Assembly (NCBI RefSeq): GCF_021556395.1
Contig: NZ_JAKGCS010000015.1
Span: 372,001 to 436,000 of the forward strand
Direction of reading: 5' to 3'
From: Acuticoccus kalidii
Lineage (GTDB): Bacteria > Pseudomonadota > Alphaproteobacteria > Rhizobiales > Amorphaceae
Length of the DNA stretch: 64,000 nucleotides
Shown here: positions 18,772 to 25,835 of the stretch, one piece after another
Layout: the number at the start of each line of letters is the position of its first letter
Numbering within the stretch: the stretch's first letter is position 1
The notes under the pieces: model-generated
Databases searched by the model: none
Told to the model about the DNA's origin: nothing
What the model saw: the letters and a program-made list of their open reading frames with translations, nothing else
Position numbers and translations under genes: made by a program

Positions 18772-19512
18772 TCACAGTGTCTGTCCGCCGTCGATCACGA
18801 GAAGCTGTCCGGTCATGAAGCGTGAGGCATCGGAGGCGAGGAAGAGCGCGCCATTTGCGAGCTCCTCCGGCGCGCCGAGCCGGCCCATCGGCTGACGCTC
18901 GACGAAGGTGCGCCGCATTTCGGCCGGATCGGGCGCGGCAGCGATGCGCGCCTCCAGCGAGGGGGAAAGCGTCGTTCCGGGACAGAGCGCGTTGCAGCGG
19001 ATGCCGTCGCGAATGAAATCCCGCGCGACCGACTTGGTGAGGCCGATCATCGCCGCCTTGCTCGCGCCATAGGCAAAGCGGTTCGCCACTCCCGTGACCG
19101 AAGAGGCCACCGAGGCGACATTGACGATGCGGCCGTCGCCTCGCTCCACCATTCCCGGAAGCGCGGCGCGGATCGTGCGAAAGGCGGCGGTGACGTTGGT
19201 GTCGAAGCTTTCGGCCCAAGTTGCTTCGTCGCAGTCGAGGACGGTGCCGTTGGCCACCATCCCGGCGCAGTTGATGAGGATGTCGATCCGCCCCGCGGCG
19301 GCGACCACGGCCGTGATCGCATCCGGATCGGCAAGGTCGAGGGGGACGGGTTCGATATCGCCGTGTTCGGGCAGGTCCGCCATTTTTGCGGCGGTGCGGC
19401 TCGCCGCCACGACGCGCGCGCCCTCCGCGGCGAACGCGAGGCAGATCGCCCGACCGATCCCCTGACCGGCACCCGTCACGAACGCGGACATCGAGGCCAA
19501 TTGCCCGGCCAT
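18772..19512 (-). CDS. SDR-family NAD(P)-dependent oxidoreductase
   Basis: 246 residues, a classical short-chain dehydrogenase/reductase. The cofactor motif TGAGQGIG lies at the N-terminus, NCAG near 82, and the catalytic Ser-Tyr-Lys in SVASSVTG and YGASK (about 150-154). It is the first gene before the DctPQM genes on the same strand, 125 bases upstream, so it probably acts on the imported hydroxy- or oxo-acid or a derivative. GTG at 19515 and ATG at 19512 are adjacent candidate starts behind GAGAGG; I use the ATG. Confidence 0.88.
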   Translation of the reverse strand: MAGQLASMSAFVTGAGQGIGRAICLAFAAEGARVVAASRTAAKMADLPEHGDIEPVPLDLADPDAITAVVAAAGRIDILINCAGMVANGTVLDCDEATWAESFDTNVTAAFRTIRAALPGMVERGDGRIVNVASVASSVTGVANRFAYGASKAAMIGLTKSVARDFIRDGIRCNALCPGTTLSPSLEARIAAAPDPAEMRRTFVERQPMGRLGAPEELANGALFLASDASRFMTGQLLVIDGGQTL

Positions 19513-19552
19513 CACGCCTCTCCCACCACGGCGCCTCTGCCTGAACGCCTTT

Positions 19553-19560
19553 TGTGCACA
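19553..19560. promoter_or_regulatory. Candidate operator upstream of SDR-TRAP operon
   Basis: Perfect 8-base palindrome TGTGCACA followed by CTATACATT, 41 bases upstream of the SDR start. Catabolic TRAP operons are often controlled by FCD-GntR regulators binding short palindromes near the -10 region. The regulator is not encoded next to it, and the motif is short, so this is only a candidate. Confidence 0.25.
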
Positions 19561-19865
19561 CTATACATTCCAGCGGACGCCACGCAAGGCGAGACGTCGG
19601 ACGGTCAACGGGGGCGATCGAATGTCGAAGGCGAAACGAGCGCGGCCGCGATGACCGCCGGCCTTGGTGTGTCAGGTGGCGGCCCTCGGTCGGCCCGCCT
19701 GGCCGGTCCTTCAACACCGGCGACCGCCCGCAAATATCGGCGGCCGAGCGGCGGACCGTGCGCCGCCGCGCGGGGCTGAGCTTTTCTTTCTGGCGTCTTG
19801 GAGAACGGCGTCGCGCACGGCTCGTGCGGCGCCGCCGACATTCAGGCGAAAATCGGGAGATTATT

Positions 19866-19896
19866 TCTCAAAATTGTGTTTTCTTAAATTTTGAGA
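19866..19896 (+). promoter_or_regulatory. Inverted repeat in the bcsZ leader
   Basis: TCTCAAAATT (19866-19875) and AATTTTGAGA (19887-19896) are perfect 10-base arms around an 11-base loop. The element lies 41 bases before the bcsZ ATG. It lacks a following T-run, so it is more likely an operator or mRNA 5' hairpin than a terminator. Confidence 0.45.
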
Positions 19897-19937
19897 GCAA
19901 GAAGCCGCATCGCCGCCCTCTGCTCTTGGAGGATTCC

Positions 19938-21014
19938 ATGCGTCTCAGGTCAGCGTTGCTTGCTCTACTTCTGCTGCTCTCCCTTTCACCGCGATCTTAC
20001 GCTCTCGACCAATCCTACATGCCCTATCTCGGCCAGCTCCCTCCGGCCGAGCAGCAGTGGTTCGCCGCCGCGTTCCAGATCTACAGAAAGGCGTTCATCC
20101 AGCCGGATGGCCGCGTGTTCGATCCGCAGAATGGCGGCATCACCCACTCCGAGAGCCAGGGCTATGGGATGCTGCTCGCCTTGCTCGGCTCCGATCCGGA
20201 GACGTTCGACCTCATCTGGCGCTTCGCCAAGGCGAAGATGCAGCGCGCCGACAAGCTGTTCGCCTGGAAGTGGGTGCCGGGCCGGGGCCTGACGGATCGC
20301 AACAACGCCTCCGACGGCGAGATCCTCATCGCAACCGCGCTCGGCCTCGCCGGAATGCGTTGGGACAACGCCGAATATATCGCCGAGGCGACGGCGATCG
20401 CGGAGGCGACCGGCACCAAGCTCATCCGGGAGTTTGGCGGGTTCACCGTCCTCCTCCCCGGCGAGTGGGCGGCCCCGACCCCGCGCGAGCCGGATCCGAC
20501 GCTTAATCTCAGCTACTATATTCCCCTGACGCTCCCCGTCCTCGAGGCCCTCGCGCCGGATCACCCATGGGAAAAGGTGATGCGCGACGGAGACGCCATT
20601 CTCGATTCGCTGATCCATCCGCCGTCCGACTGGTCGACGGTGAATGCCTACGGCGAGGTGGTGCCGGCGCGAGGCTTTCCGCCGCGCTTCAGCTACGACG
20701 CGGTCCGCATTCCGCTCTATCTCATGCAACTCGGCCGCACGAGCCCGAAGGTCACCCGCTACCTCATGGAAATCTGGCCCGACGACACGCGCGACATCTA
20801 TCCGTTCGATGTGTTCACGTTCGCCAGAACCGACAAATTCTGGGGTAAATCGTATGTTTTCATCTACGAGATGCTGCACTGCCTCGACGATGGCACCCCA
20901 ATCTCGGCCGATGCCACCGAAATGAAGATGACGAACTATTTCGACACCAGCCTGCATTTGATGGCGATCGCCGCGATGTACGCCCACTATCCCGAGTGCT
21001 TCCCGCGCTATTGA
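19938..21014 (+). CDS. bcsZ: Glycoside hydrolase family 8 endoglucanase (BcsZ-like)
   Basis: 358 residues with a signal peptide (residues 1-22, ending SPRSYA). GH8 hallmarks are visible: the general acid Glu in THSESQGYGM near residue 54 and the NNASDGEILIA block near 110. BcsZ cleaves beta-1,4-glucan in the periplasm and is normally encoded in bacterial cellulose synthesis operons. Here no bcsA or bcsB lies alongside, so it is an orphan in this window. The ATG at 19938 has a GGAGG site; the frame upstream to 19554 is non-coding. Confidence 0.9.
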   Translation: MRLRSALLALLLLLSLSPRSYALDQSYMPYLGQLPPAEQQWFAAAFQIYRKAFIQPDGRVFDPQNGGITHSESQGYGMLLALLGSDPETFDLIWRFAKAKMQRADKLFAWKWVPGRGLTDRNNASDGEILIATALGLAGMRWDNAEYIAEATAIAEATGTKLIREFGGFTVLLPGEWAAPTPREPDPTLNLSYYIPLTLPVLEALAPDHPWEKVMRDGDAILDSLIHPPSDWSTVNAYGEVVPARGFPPRFSYDAVRIPLYLMQLGRTSPKVTRYLMEIWPDDTRDIYPFDVFTFARTDKFWGKSYVFIYEMLHCLDDGTPISADATEMKMTNYFDTSLHLMAIAAMYAHYPECFPRY

Positions 21015-21024
21015 GCGGCCGGCC

Positions 21025-21042
21025 GGCCCGCCACGCCGGGCC
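21025..21042 (+). terminator. GC hairpin after bcsZ
   Basis: GGCCCG (21025-21030) pairs with CGGGCC (21037-21042) around a six-base loop, starting ten bases after the bcsZ stop. It is followed by TATAAAAT rather than a T-run, so it is a weak terminator candidate. Confidence 0.35.
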
Positions 21043-21045
21043 TAT

Positions 21046-21065
21046 AAAATCCGCATAAGGATTTT
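21046..21065 (+). promoter_or_regulatory. Palindromic element upstream of the kdp operon
   Basis: AAAATCC and GGATTTT are perfect seven-base arms around a six-base spacer. It is the only AT-rich palindrome between bcsZ and the first kdp ORF, so it is a candidate KdpE operator or part of the kdp promoter. I did not find the E. coli KdpE sequence itself. Confidence 0.35.
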
Positions 21066-21281
21066 GCAGCGTCTTTGCGCCCGCCCGGCGCGTTCCGAAT
21101 AGAGACCAGACGCGCGCCGCACGATCTTCCGCCTCGTCAATAACGGCGGAGACCACCCCATGCCGATCGCCAAACGCCGGCCCATCGCCCGATGGGACCG
21201 GCCGCCTGGACGCGCTCTCACCCCGGCGGCCGCTCGTCCGCGCCACCGCGCCGGTCGGCCCGCGCCTTTGAGAGAACCATC

Positions 21282-21365
21282 ATGATGACGCTCGTCTATC
21301 TCGCGACGCTCGTCGCGGCCTTTGCGCTGTCCTTCGGCCTCATTCGCCTTTGCGCCCGGATCTAG
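21282..21365 (+). CDS. 27-residue membrane peptide at the head of the kdp operon
   Basis: Starts with two Met codons (21282, 21285) and encodes a single hydrophobic helix ending in FGLIRLCARI. It is nine bases before kdpF and on the same strand. Similar tiny ORFs with an L-x-x-L-C-x-R ending occur ahead of kdpF in other bacteria, as I recall, but I cannot check that here. It may be a second KdpF-like stabilising peptide of the KdpFABC complex. It is far too short for usual gene callers. Confidence 0.6.
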   Translation: MMTLVYLATLVAAFALSFGLIRLCARI

Positions 21366-21374
21366 AGGCACACC

Positions 21375-21464
21375 ATGAGCATAGAATTCCTACTCGGCGG
21401 AGCCGTTGCCATCGGCATCCTCGTCTATCTCGGCTTCGCGTTCGCCGACCCGGAGAATTATTGA
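21375..21464 (+). CDS. kdpF: Potassium-transporting ATPase small subunit KdpF
   Basis: 29 residues, one membrane helix followed by a short polar end (FADPENY), which fits KdpF (usually 25-30 residues, ending in a charged Pro-containing tail). KdpF stabilises the KdpABC complex in the inner membrane. The start is an ATG nine bases after the upstream peptide's stop, and kdpA begins seven bases after its stop. Confidence 0.75.
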   Translation: MSIEFLLGGAVAIGILVYLGFAFADPENY

Positions 21465-21471
21465 GCATCCG

Positions 21472-23181
21472 ATGGTCATCGATCTCGCACAATTTGCGCT
21501 TTACGCGCTTCTCGTCACGACCACGGCCATCGCCCTCGGCGCCTGGATGGACATCGTCCTTGCCCGGCCGCGGACGGATCATCCCGTTTTCGCGCGGGTC
21601 GACGGCGTGCTGTGCCGATCCGCCGGCATCGACCCCGCCGCCGAGCAGAATTGGCTGCAATACGCGGCCGCCGTGCTCGCCTTCAATCTCGCCGGGGCGC
21701 TGGTCCTCTACGCCATCCTTCTCACCCAGGCCGCGCACCCCTTCAACCCGCAGCACCTGCCGGGACTGTCGCCCTGGCTCGCCTTCAACACGGCGATCAG
21801 CTTCATGACCAACACCAACTGGCAGGCCTATGGGGGCGAGACGACGCTCTCTTATTTCAGCCAGATGGCGGGGCTGACGGTGCAGAATTTCGTCTCCGCC
21901 GCCACCGGCATCGCCGTCGGCGTCGCGGTGATCCGCGGCTTCGCGCGGCGGGAGACCAAGACGATCGGCAACTTCTGGGTCGATCTCGTCCGGGCGACGG
22001 TGTGGATCCTTCTGCCGCTCGCCATCGTCGTCGGCCTTGCCCTCGTGGCGCTCGGCGTGCCGCAAAATCTGATGCCCTATACCTCCGCCGAGACGCTGTC
22101 GGGCGGGGTGCAGACGATCGCCCAGGGGCCGGCGGCGGCGCAGATCGCGATCAAACAGCTCGGCACCAATGGCGGCGGCTTCTGGAACGCCAATTCCGCC
22201 CATCCTTTTGAGAATCCGAGCGCCCTCACCAACCTCATCGAGATGTGGGCGATCCTCGCGCTGCCCGCGGCGTTCTGCTTCCTCTATGGCCGCATGGTGC
22301 GCGATCGGCGGCAGGGGCGCGCGATCTTCGCCGCGATGGCGATCGTCTGGGCCGTCGGGCTCGGCGTGACCTACGCGGCCGAAACGGTCGGCAACCCGTT
22401 GATCGCGGACGTTGTCGCCGGGGCGCCGGCCAACATGGAGGGCAAGGACGCCCGGTTCGGCATCGCGAGCTCGGCGCTCTGGGCCGTGTCCACCACCGCC
22501 GCCTCGAACGGCTCCGTCAACGCGATGCACGACAGCTTCACGCCGATCGGCAGCCTCATGCCCCTCGTCAACATCCTCACCGGCGAGGTGATCTTCGGCG
22601 GTGTCGGCGCGGGCTTTTACGGGATGCTCTCTTATGTCGTCCTCGCCGTCTTCATTGCGGGGCTGATGGTCGGCCGGACGCCGGAATATCTCGGCAAGAA
22701 GATCGAGACGAAGGAGGTGAAGCTCGCGCTTCTCGCCTTCTTCGCAATGCCGGTCGGCATTCTCGGCGGCGGCGCGCTCGCGGCCATCGTTCCGCAGGCG
22801 GTCGCCGCGGTGCAGGATCCCGGCCCGCACGGGCTGACGGAAATCCTCTACGCCTACGCCTCGGCGACCGGCAACAACGGCTCCGCCTTCGCCGGCTTCG
22901 GCGCGGGCTCCCCATGGCACACGACGGCGCAGGGTCTGTGCATGATGCTCGGCCGGTTCGCCTACATCATCCCCATGCTCGCGATCGCCGGTGCCCTCGC
23001 CGAAAAGCGCACCTTCGCGCCCTCCGCCGGCACGTTTCCGACCCATGGACCGATCTTCGTCGGCCTCCTCGTCGCGGTCATCCTCGTGCTCGGCGGTCTC
23101 ACCTTCTTCCCGGCGCTCGCGCTCGGCCCGCTCGCGGAACAGTTCGCGATGGCGGCCGGCACGACGTTCGCCGTCCACTGA
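21472..23181 (+). CDS. kdpA: Potassium-transporting ATPase subunit KdpA
   Basis: 569 residues, about ten membrane segments, the K+-channel-like subunit of the Kdp ATPase. It carries the selectivity-filter-like loops typical of KdpA, for example TNTNWQAYGGETT near 120, GTNGGGFWNANSAHPFENP near 235, and NNGSAFAGFG. The ATG at 21472 is used; the frame start at 21406 overlaps kdpF. K+ moves through KdpA and is driven by ATP hydrolysis in KdpB. Confidence 0.97.
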   Translation: MVIDLAQFALYALLVTTTAIALGAWMDIVLARPRTDHPVFARVDGVLCRSAGIDPAAEQNWLQYAAAVLAFNLAGALVLYAILLTQAAHPFNPQHLPGLSPWLAFNTAISFMTNTNWQAYGGETTLSYFSQMAGLTVQNFVSAATGIAVGVAVIRGFARRETKTIGNFWVDLVRATVWILLPLAIVVGLALVALGVPQNLMPYTSAETLSGGVQTIAQGPAAAQIAIKQLGTNGGGFWNANSAHPFENPSALTNLIEMWAILALPAAFCFLYGRMVRDRRQGRAIFAAMAIVWAVGLGVTYAAETVGNPLIADVVAGAPANMEGKDARFGIASSALWAVSTTAASNGSVNAMHDSFTPIGSLMPLVNILTGEVIFGGVGAGFYGMLSYVVLAVFIAGLMVGRTPEYLGKKIETKEVKLALLAFFAMPVGILGGGALAAIVPQAVAAVQDPGPHGLTEILYAYASATGNNGSAFAGFGAGSPWHTTAQGLCMMLGRFAYIIPMLAIAGALAEKRTFAPSAGTFPTHGPIFVGLLVAVILVLGGLTFFPALALGPLAEQFAMAAGTTFAVH

Positions 23182-23190
23182 GGTCGTCTC

Positions 23191-25227
23191 ATGACGAAAC
23201 ATCCCCCGCTCGCCGGGCCGGGCCTCTTCGACCCCGCCCTCCTCTCCCACGCCGCGCGCGATGCGGTCCTGAAGCTCGACCCACGCCGCCTCGCGAAGAG
23301 CCCGGTGATCTTCGTAACGGCGATCATCGCCCTCCTCGCGAGCGTCTATGCCGCGTTCGGGATCGGCGATGCGCCGGCGCCGCTGATCGTCCAGATCGCG
23401 GCCTGGCTGTGGGCGACGGTGCTCTTTGCGAACTTCGCCGAGGCGATGGCCGAAGGGCGCGGCAAGGCCCGCGCCGACAGTCTGCGCGCGACCCAGGCCG
23501 AGACCATGGCGAAGCGCCTCGCCCATCCTGGCGCGCCCCCGGAGCCCGTCTCCTCCCGGTCCTTGCACAAAGGCGACCTCGTGCGCATCGATGCCGGCGA
23601 TACGATCCCGGCCGACGGTGAGGTCGTCGAAGGCGTCGCCTCGGTCGACGAGAGCGCGATCACCGGCGAATCCGCCCCCGTCATCCGCGAGGAAGGCGGC
23701 GACCGCTCGGCGGTGACCGGCGGCACCCGCGTCGTCTCCGACCACCTGGTCGTGAGGGTGACGCAGGCGCCCGGCGAGGGTTTTCTCGACCGCATGATCG
23801 CCCTCGTGGAAGGGGCCGACCGGCGCAAGACGCCGAACGAGGTCGCGCTGTCGCTGCTCCTCACCGGCCTCACGATCATCTTCGTGCTCGTCGTCGTGAC
23901 GCTCGAACCGTTCGCGATCTTCTCGGGCGAGACGATCCCGACCGCCTACCTCCTCGCGCTCTTCGTCACGCTGATCCCGACCACCATCGGCGGGCTTTTG
24001 TCGGCGATCGGCATCGCCGGCATGGACCGGCTCGTGAAGGAGAACGTCATCGCGAAATCCGGTCGCGCGGTGGAGGCGGCCGGCGACGTCGACACGCTCC
24101 TCATCGACAAGACCGGCACGATCACCTACGGCGCGCGCCAGGCGGAGACGTTCTATCCGGCCGAAGGGGTGGAGATCGAGACGCTGATCCGCGCCGCGCG
24201 GCTTGCCTCGCTCGGCGACGAGACGGCGGAGGGCAAGTCCATCGTCGCCCTCGCCGAGCGGATGGGGATGCGCGGGGACGCCGACCGTATCGGCACGCTC
24301 GTCCCCTTCACCGCCGAGACGCGCCTGTCCGGCATCGATCTCGCCGACGGAAGGCTCCGCAAGGGCGCGACCGACGCGATCGCGCGATGGCTCGCCGCGG
24401 ACGGTGGCGCGCTGCCGGACGACGTTCGCGACGACGTGGAGCGGATCGCCCGTGCCGGCGGCACGCCGCTCGTCGTGGCCCAGGACCGCCGCGCCCTCGG
24501 CACGATCTACCTCAAGGACGTGGTGAAGCCGGGCATCAAGGCACGCTTCGCCGAATTGCGAGCCGCCGGGGTGCGCACGGTGATGATCACCGGCGACAAC
24601 CCGCTGACCGCCGCCGCGATCGCCGCAGAGGCCGGCGTCGACGACTATGTCGCCGAGGCGACGCCGGAAAAGAAGCTCGATTATATCCGCGCCACCCAGG
24701 CCGACGGCCACCTGATCGCCATGTGCGGCGACGGCTCGAACGACGCGCCCGCGCTCGCTCAGGCCGACGTCGGCGTCGCCATGAATGACGGGACGCCCGC
24801 GGCGAAGGAGGCGGCGAATCTCATCGATCTCGATTCCGATCCCACCAAGCTCATGCGCGTCGTCGAGGTCGGCAAGGGTCTCCTCATCAGCCGCGGCGCG
24901 CTGACGACCTTTTCGCTCGCCAACGACGTCGCGAAATATTTCGCGATCATCCCGGCCCTCTTCCTCGCCGCTTACCCGCAGCTTCAGGCCCTCAACATCA
25001 TGCGCCTCGGCTCGCCGGGGTCGGCGATCCTCTCGGCGGTCATCTTCAACGCCGTCGTGATCGTGGTCCTCATCCCGCTGGCGCTGAAGGGCGTCGCCTA
25101 TCGCCCGATGTCGGCGGCGGCGCTCCTGCGTCGCAATCTCCTCATCTACGGCCTCGGCGGCCTCCTCGTCCCGTTCGTGGGCATCAAGCTCATCGACATG
25201 GCGGTCACCGCCCTCGGCCTTGCCTAA
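23191..25227 (+). CDS. kdpB: Potassium-transporting ATPase ATP-binding subunit KdpB
   Basis: 678 residues, a P-type ATPase of the Kdp class. The phosphorylated Asp is D306 in [14 protein letters not shown] (actuator domain) lies near 152, and [10 protein letters not shown] (hinge) near 512. It forms the KdpFABC complex with the neighbouring subunits and uses ATP for high-affinity K+ uptake under K+ limitation. It starts nine bases after kdpA, with GAGG upstream. Confidence 0.98.
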   Translation: MTKHPPLAGPGLFDPALLSHAARDAVLKLDPRRLAKSPVIFVTAIIALLASVYAAFGIGDAPAPLIVQIAAWLWATVLFANFAEAMAEGRGKARADSLRATQAETMAKRLAHPGAPPEPVSSRSLHKGDLVRIDAGDTIPADGEVVEGVASVDESAITGESAPVIREEGGDRSAVTGGTRVVSDHLVVRVTQAPGEGFLDRMIALVEGADRRKTPNEVALSLLLTGLTIIFVLVVVTLEPFAIFSGETIPTAYLLALFVTLIPTTIGGLLSAIGIAGMDRLVKENVIAKSGRAVEAAGDVDTLLIDKTGTITYGARQAETFYPAEGVEIETLIRAARLASLGDETAEGKSIVALAERMGMRGDADRIGTLVPFTAETRLSGIDLADGRLRKGATDAIARWLAADGGALPDDVRDDVERIARAGGTPLVVAQDRRALGTIYLKDVVKPGIKARFAELRAAGVRTVMITGDNPLTAAAIAAEAGVDDYVAEATPEKKLDYIRATQADGHLIAMCGDGSNDAPALAQADVGVAMNDGTPAAKEAANLIDLDSDPTKLMRVVEVGKGLLISRGALTTFSLANDVAKYFAIIPALFLAAYPQLQALNIMRLGSPGSAILSAVIFNAVVIVVLIPLALKGVAYRPMSAAALLRRNLLIYGLGGLLVPFVGIKLIDMAVTALGLA

Positions 25228-25238
25228 GGATGCCGACA

Positions 25239-25835
25239 ATGACCCTCTTCAGACCCGCAGCGACCGTGATCGTCGTCATGACGGTGCTGTTCGGCTTCGC
25301 CTATCCGCTCGGAATGACCGCGCTGTCCGGGGCCCTCTTTCCGCGCGAGGCGAAGGGCTCGCTCATCGTGCGCGACGGGCGTATCGTCGGCTCGGCCCTC
25401 ATCGGCCAAATGTTCGAGGCGCCGCATTATCTCATGGGCCGTCCGTCTGCCGTGGCGTATGACGCCGCGAACTCTTCGGGGAGCAATCTCGGCCCCACCA
25501 ATGCCCGCCTCATCGGCGCGGTGCGGGACCGGGCGTCCGCCTTCGTCGCCGCGCACGGCGTCAAGCCGCCGGTCGACCTCGTGACCGCGTCGGCCTCCGG
25601 CCTCGATCCGCACATCTCGCCGGATGCAGCGTTCGCGCAGGCCGCCCGTATCGCGGAAGCCCGCGGCGTGTCGCCGGCGCAGATCCGCGCGTTCCTGCGC
25701 GAGCGCGTGGAAGGCCGAGCGCTCGGCCTATTCGGCGAGCCGGTGGTCAACGTCCTTCTCGCCAATCTCGCCCTCGACGCGGCGTTTCCGCTCCCGGACG
25801 AGCCGGCCATCGGAGCACAGGCCTCCGATGGCTGA
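25239..25835 (+). CDS. kdpC: Potassium-transporting ATPase subunit KdpC
   Basis: 198 residues: one N-terminal membrane helix and a periplasmic domain with the family motifs FGFAYPLGMTALSG and SGLDPHISP. KdpC stabilises the complex and promotes ATP binding. I start it at the ATG at 25239, eight bases after TAAGGA; the frame's first ATG at 25230 leaves no room for an SD. The 3' end overlaps kdpD by eight bases (ATGGCTGA). Confidence 0.95.
   Translation: MTLFRPAATVIVVMTVLFGFAYPLGMTALSGALFPREAKGSLIVRDGRIVGSALIGQMFEAPHYLMGRPSAVAYDAANSSGSNLGPTNARLIGAVRDRASAFVAAHGVKPPVDLVTASASGLDPHISPDAAFAQAARIAEARGVSPAQIRAFLRERVEGRALGLFGEPVVNVLLANLALDAAFPLPDEPAIGAQASDG

Larger units (their letters stand above)
19513..19937. 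other. Divergent intergenic region between SDR-TRAP operon and bcsZ
   Basis: A 425-base gap. Near the SDR gene it contains the palindrome TGTGCACA (19553-19560) next to CTATAC, a plausible GntR-type operator but unproven. Near bcsZ the sequence becomes AT-rich and holds a 10-bp hairpin that is listed separately. I see no convincing small gene in between. Confidence 0.5.

Noticed and set aside
21340..25239. 1299-codon open frame on the minus strand across kdpA and kdpB
   Set aside because: Antisense to two certain genes; sequence is Arg/Asp/His-rich without domains, a known effect of high GC at third positions.
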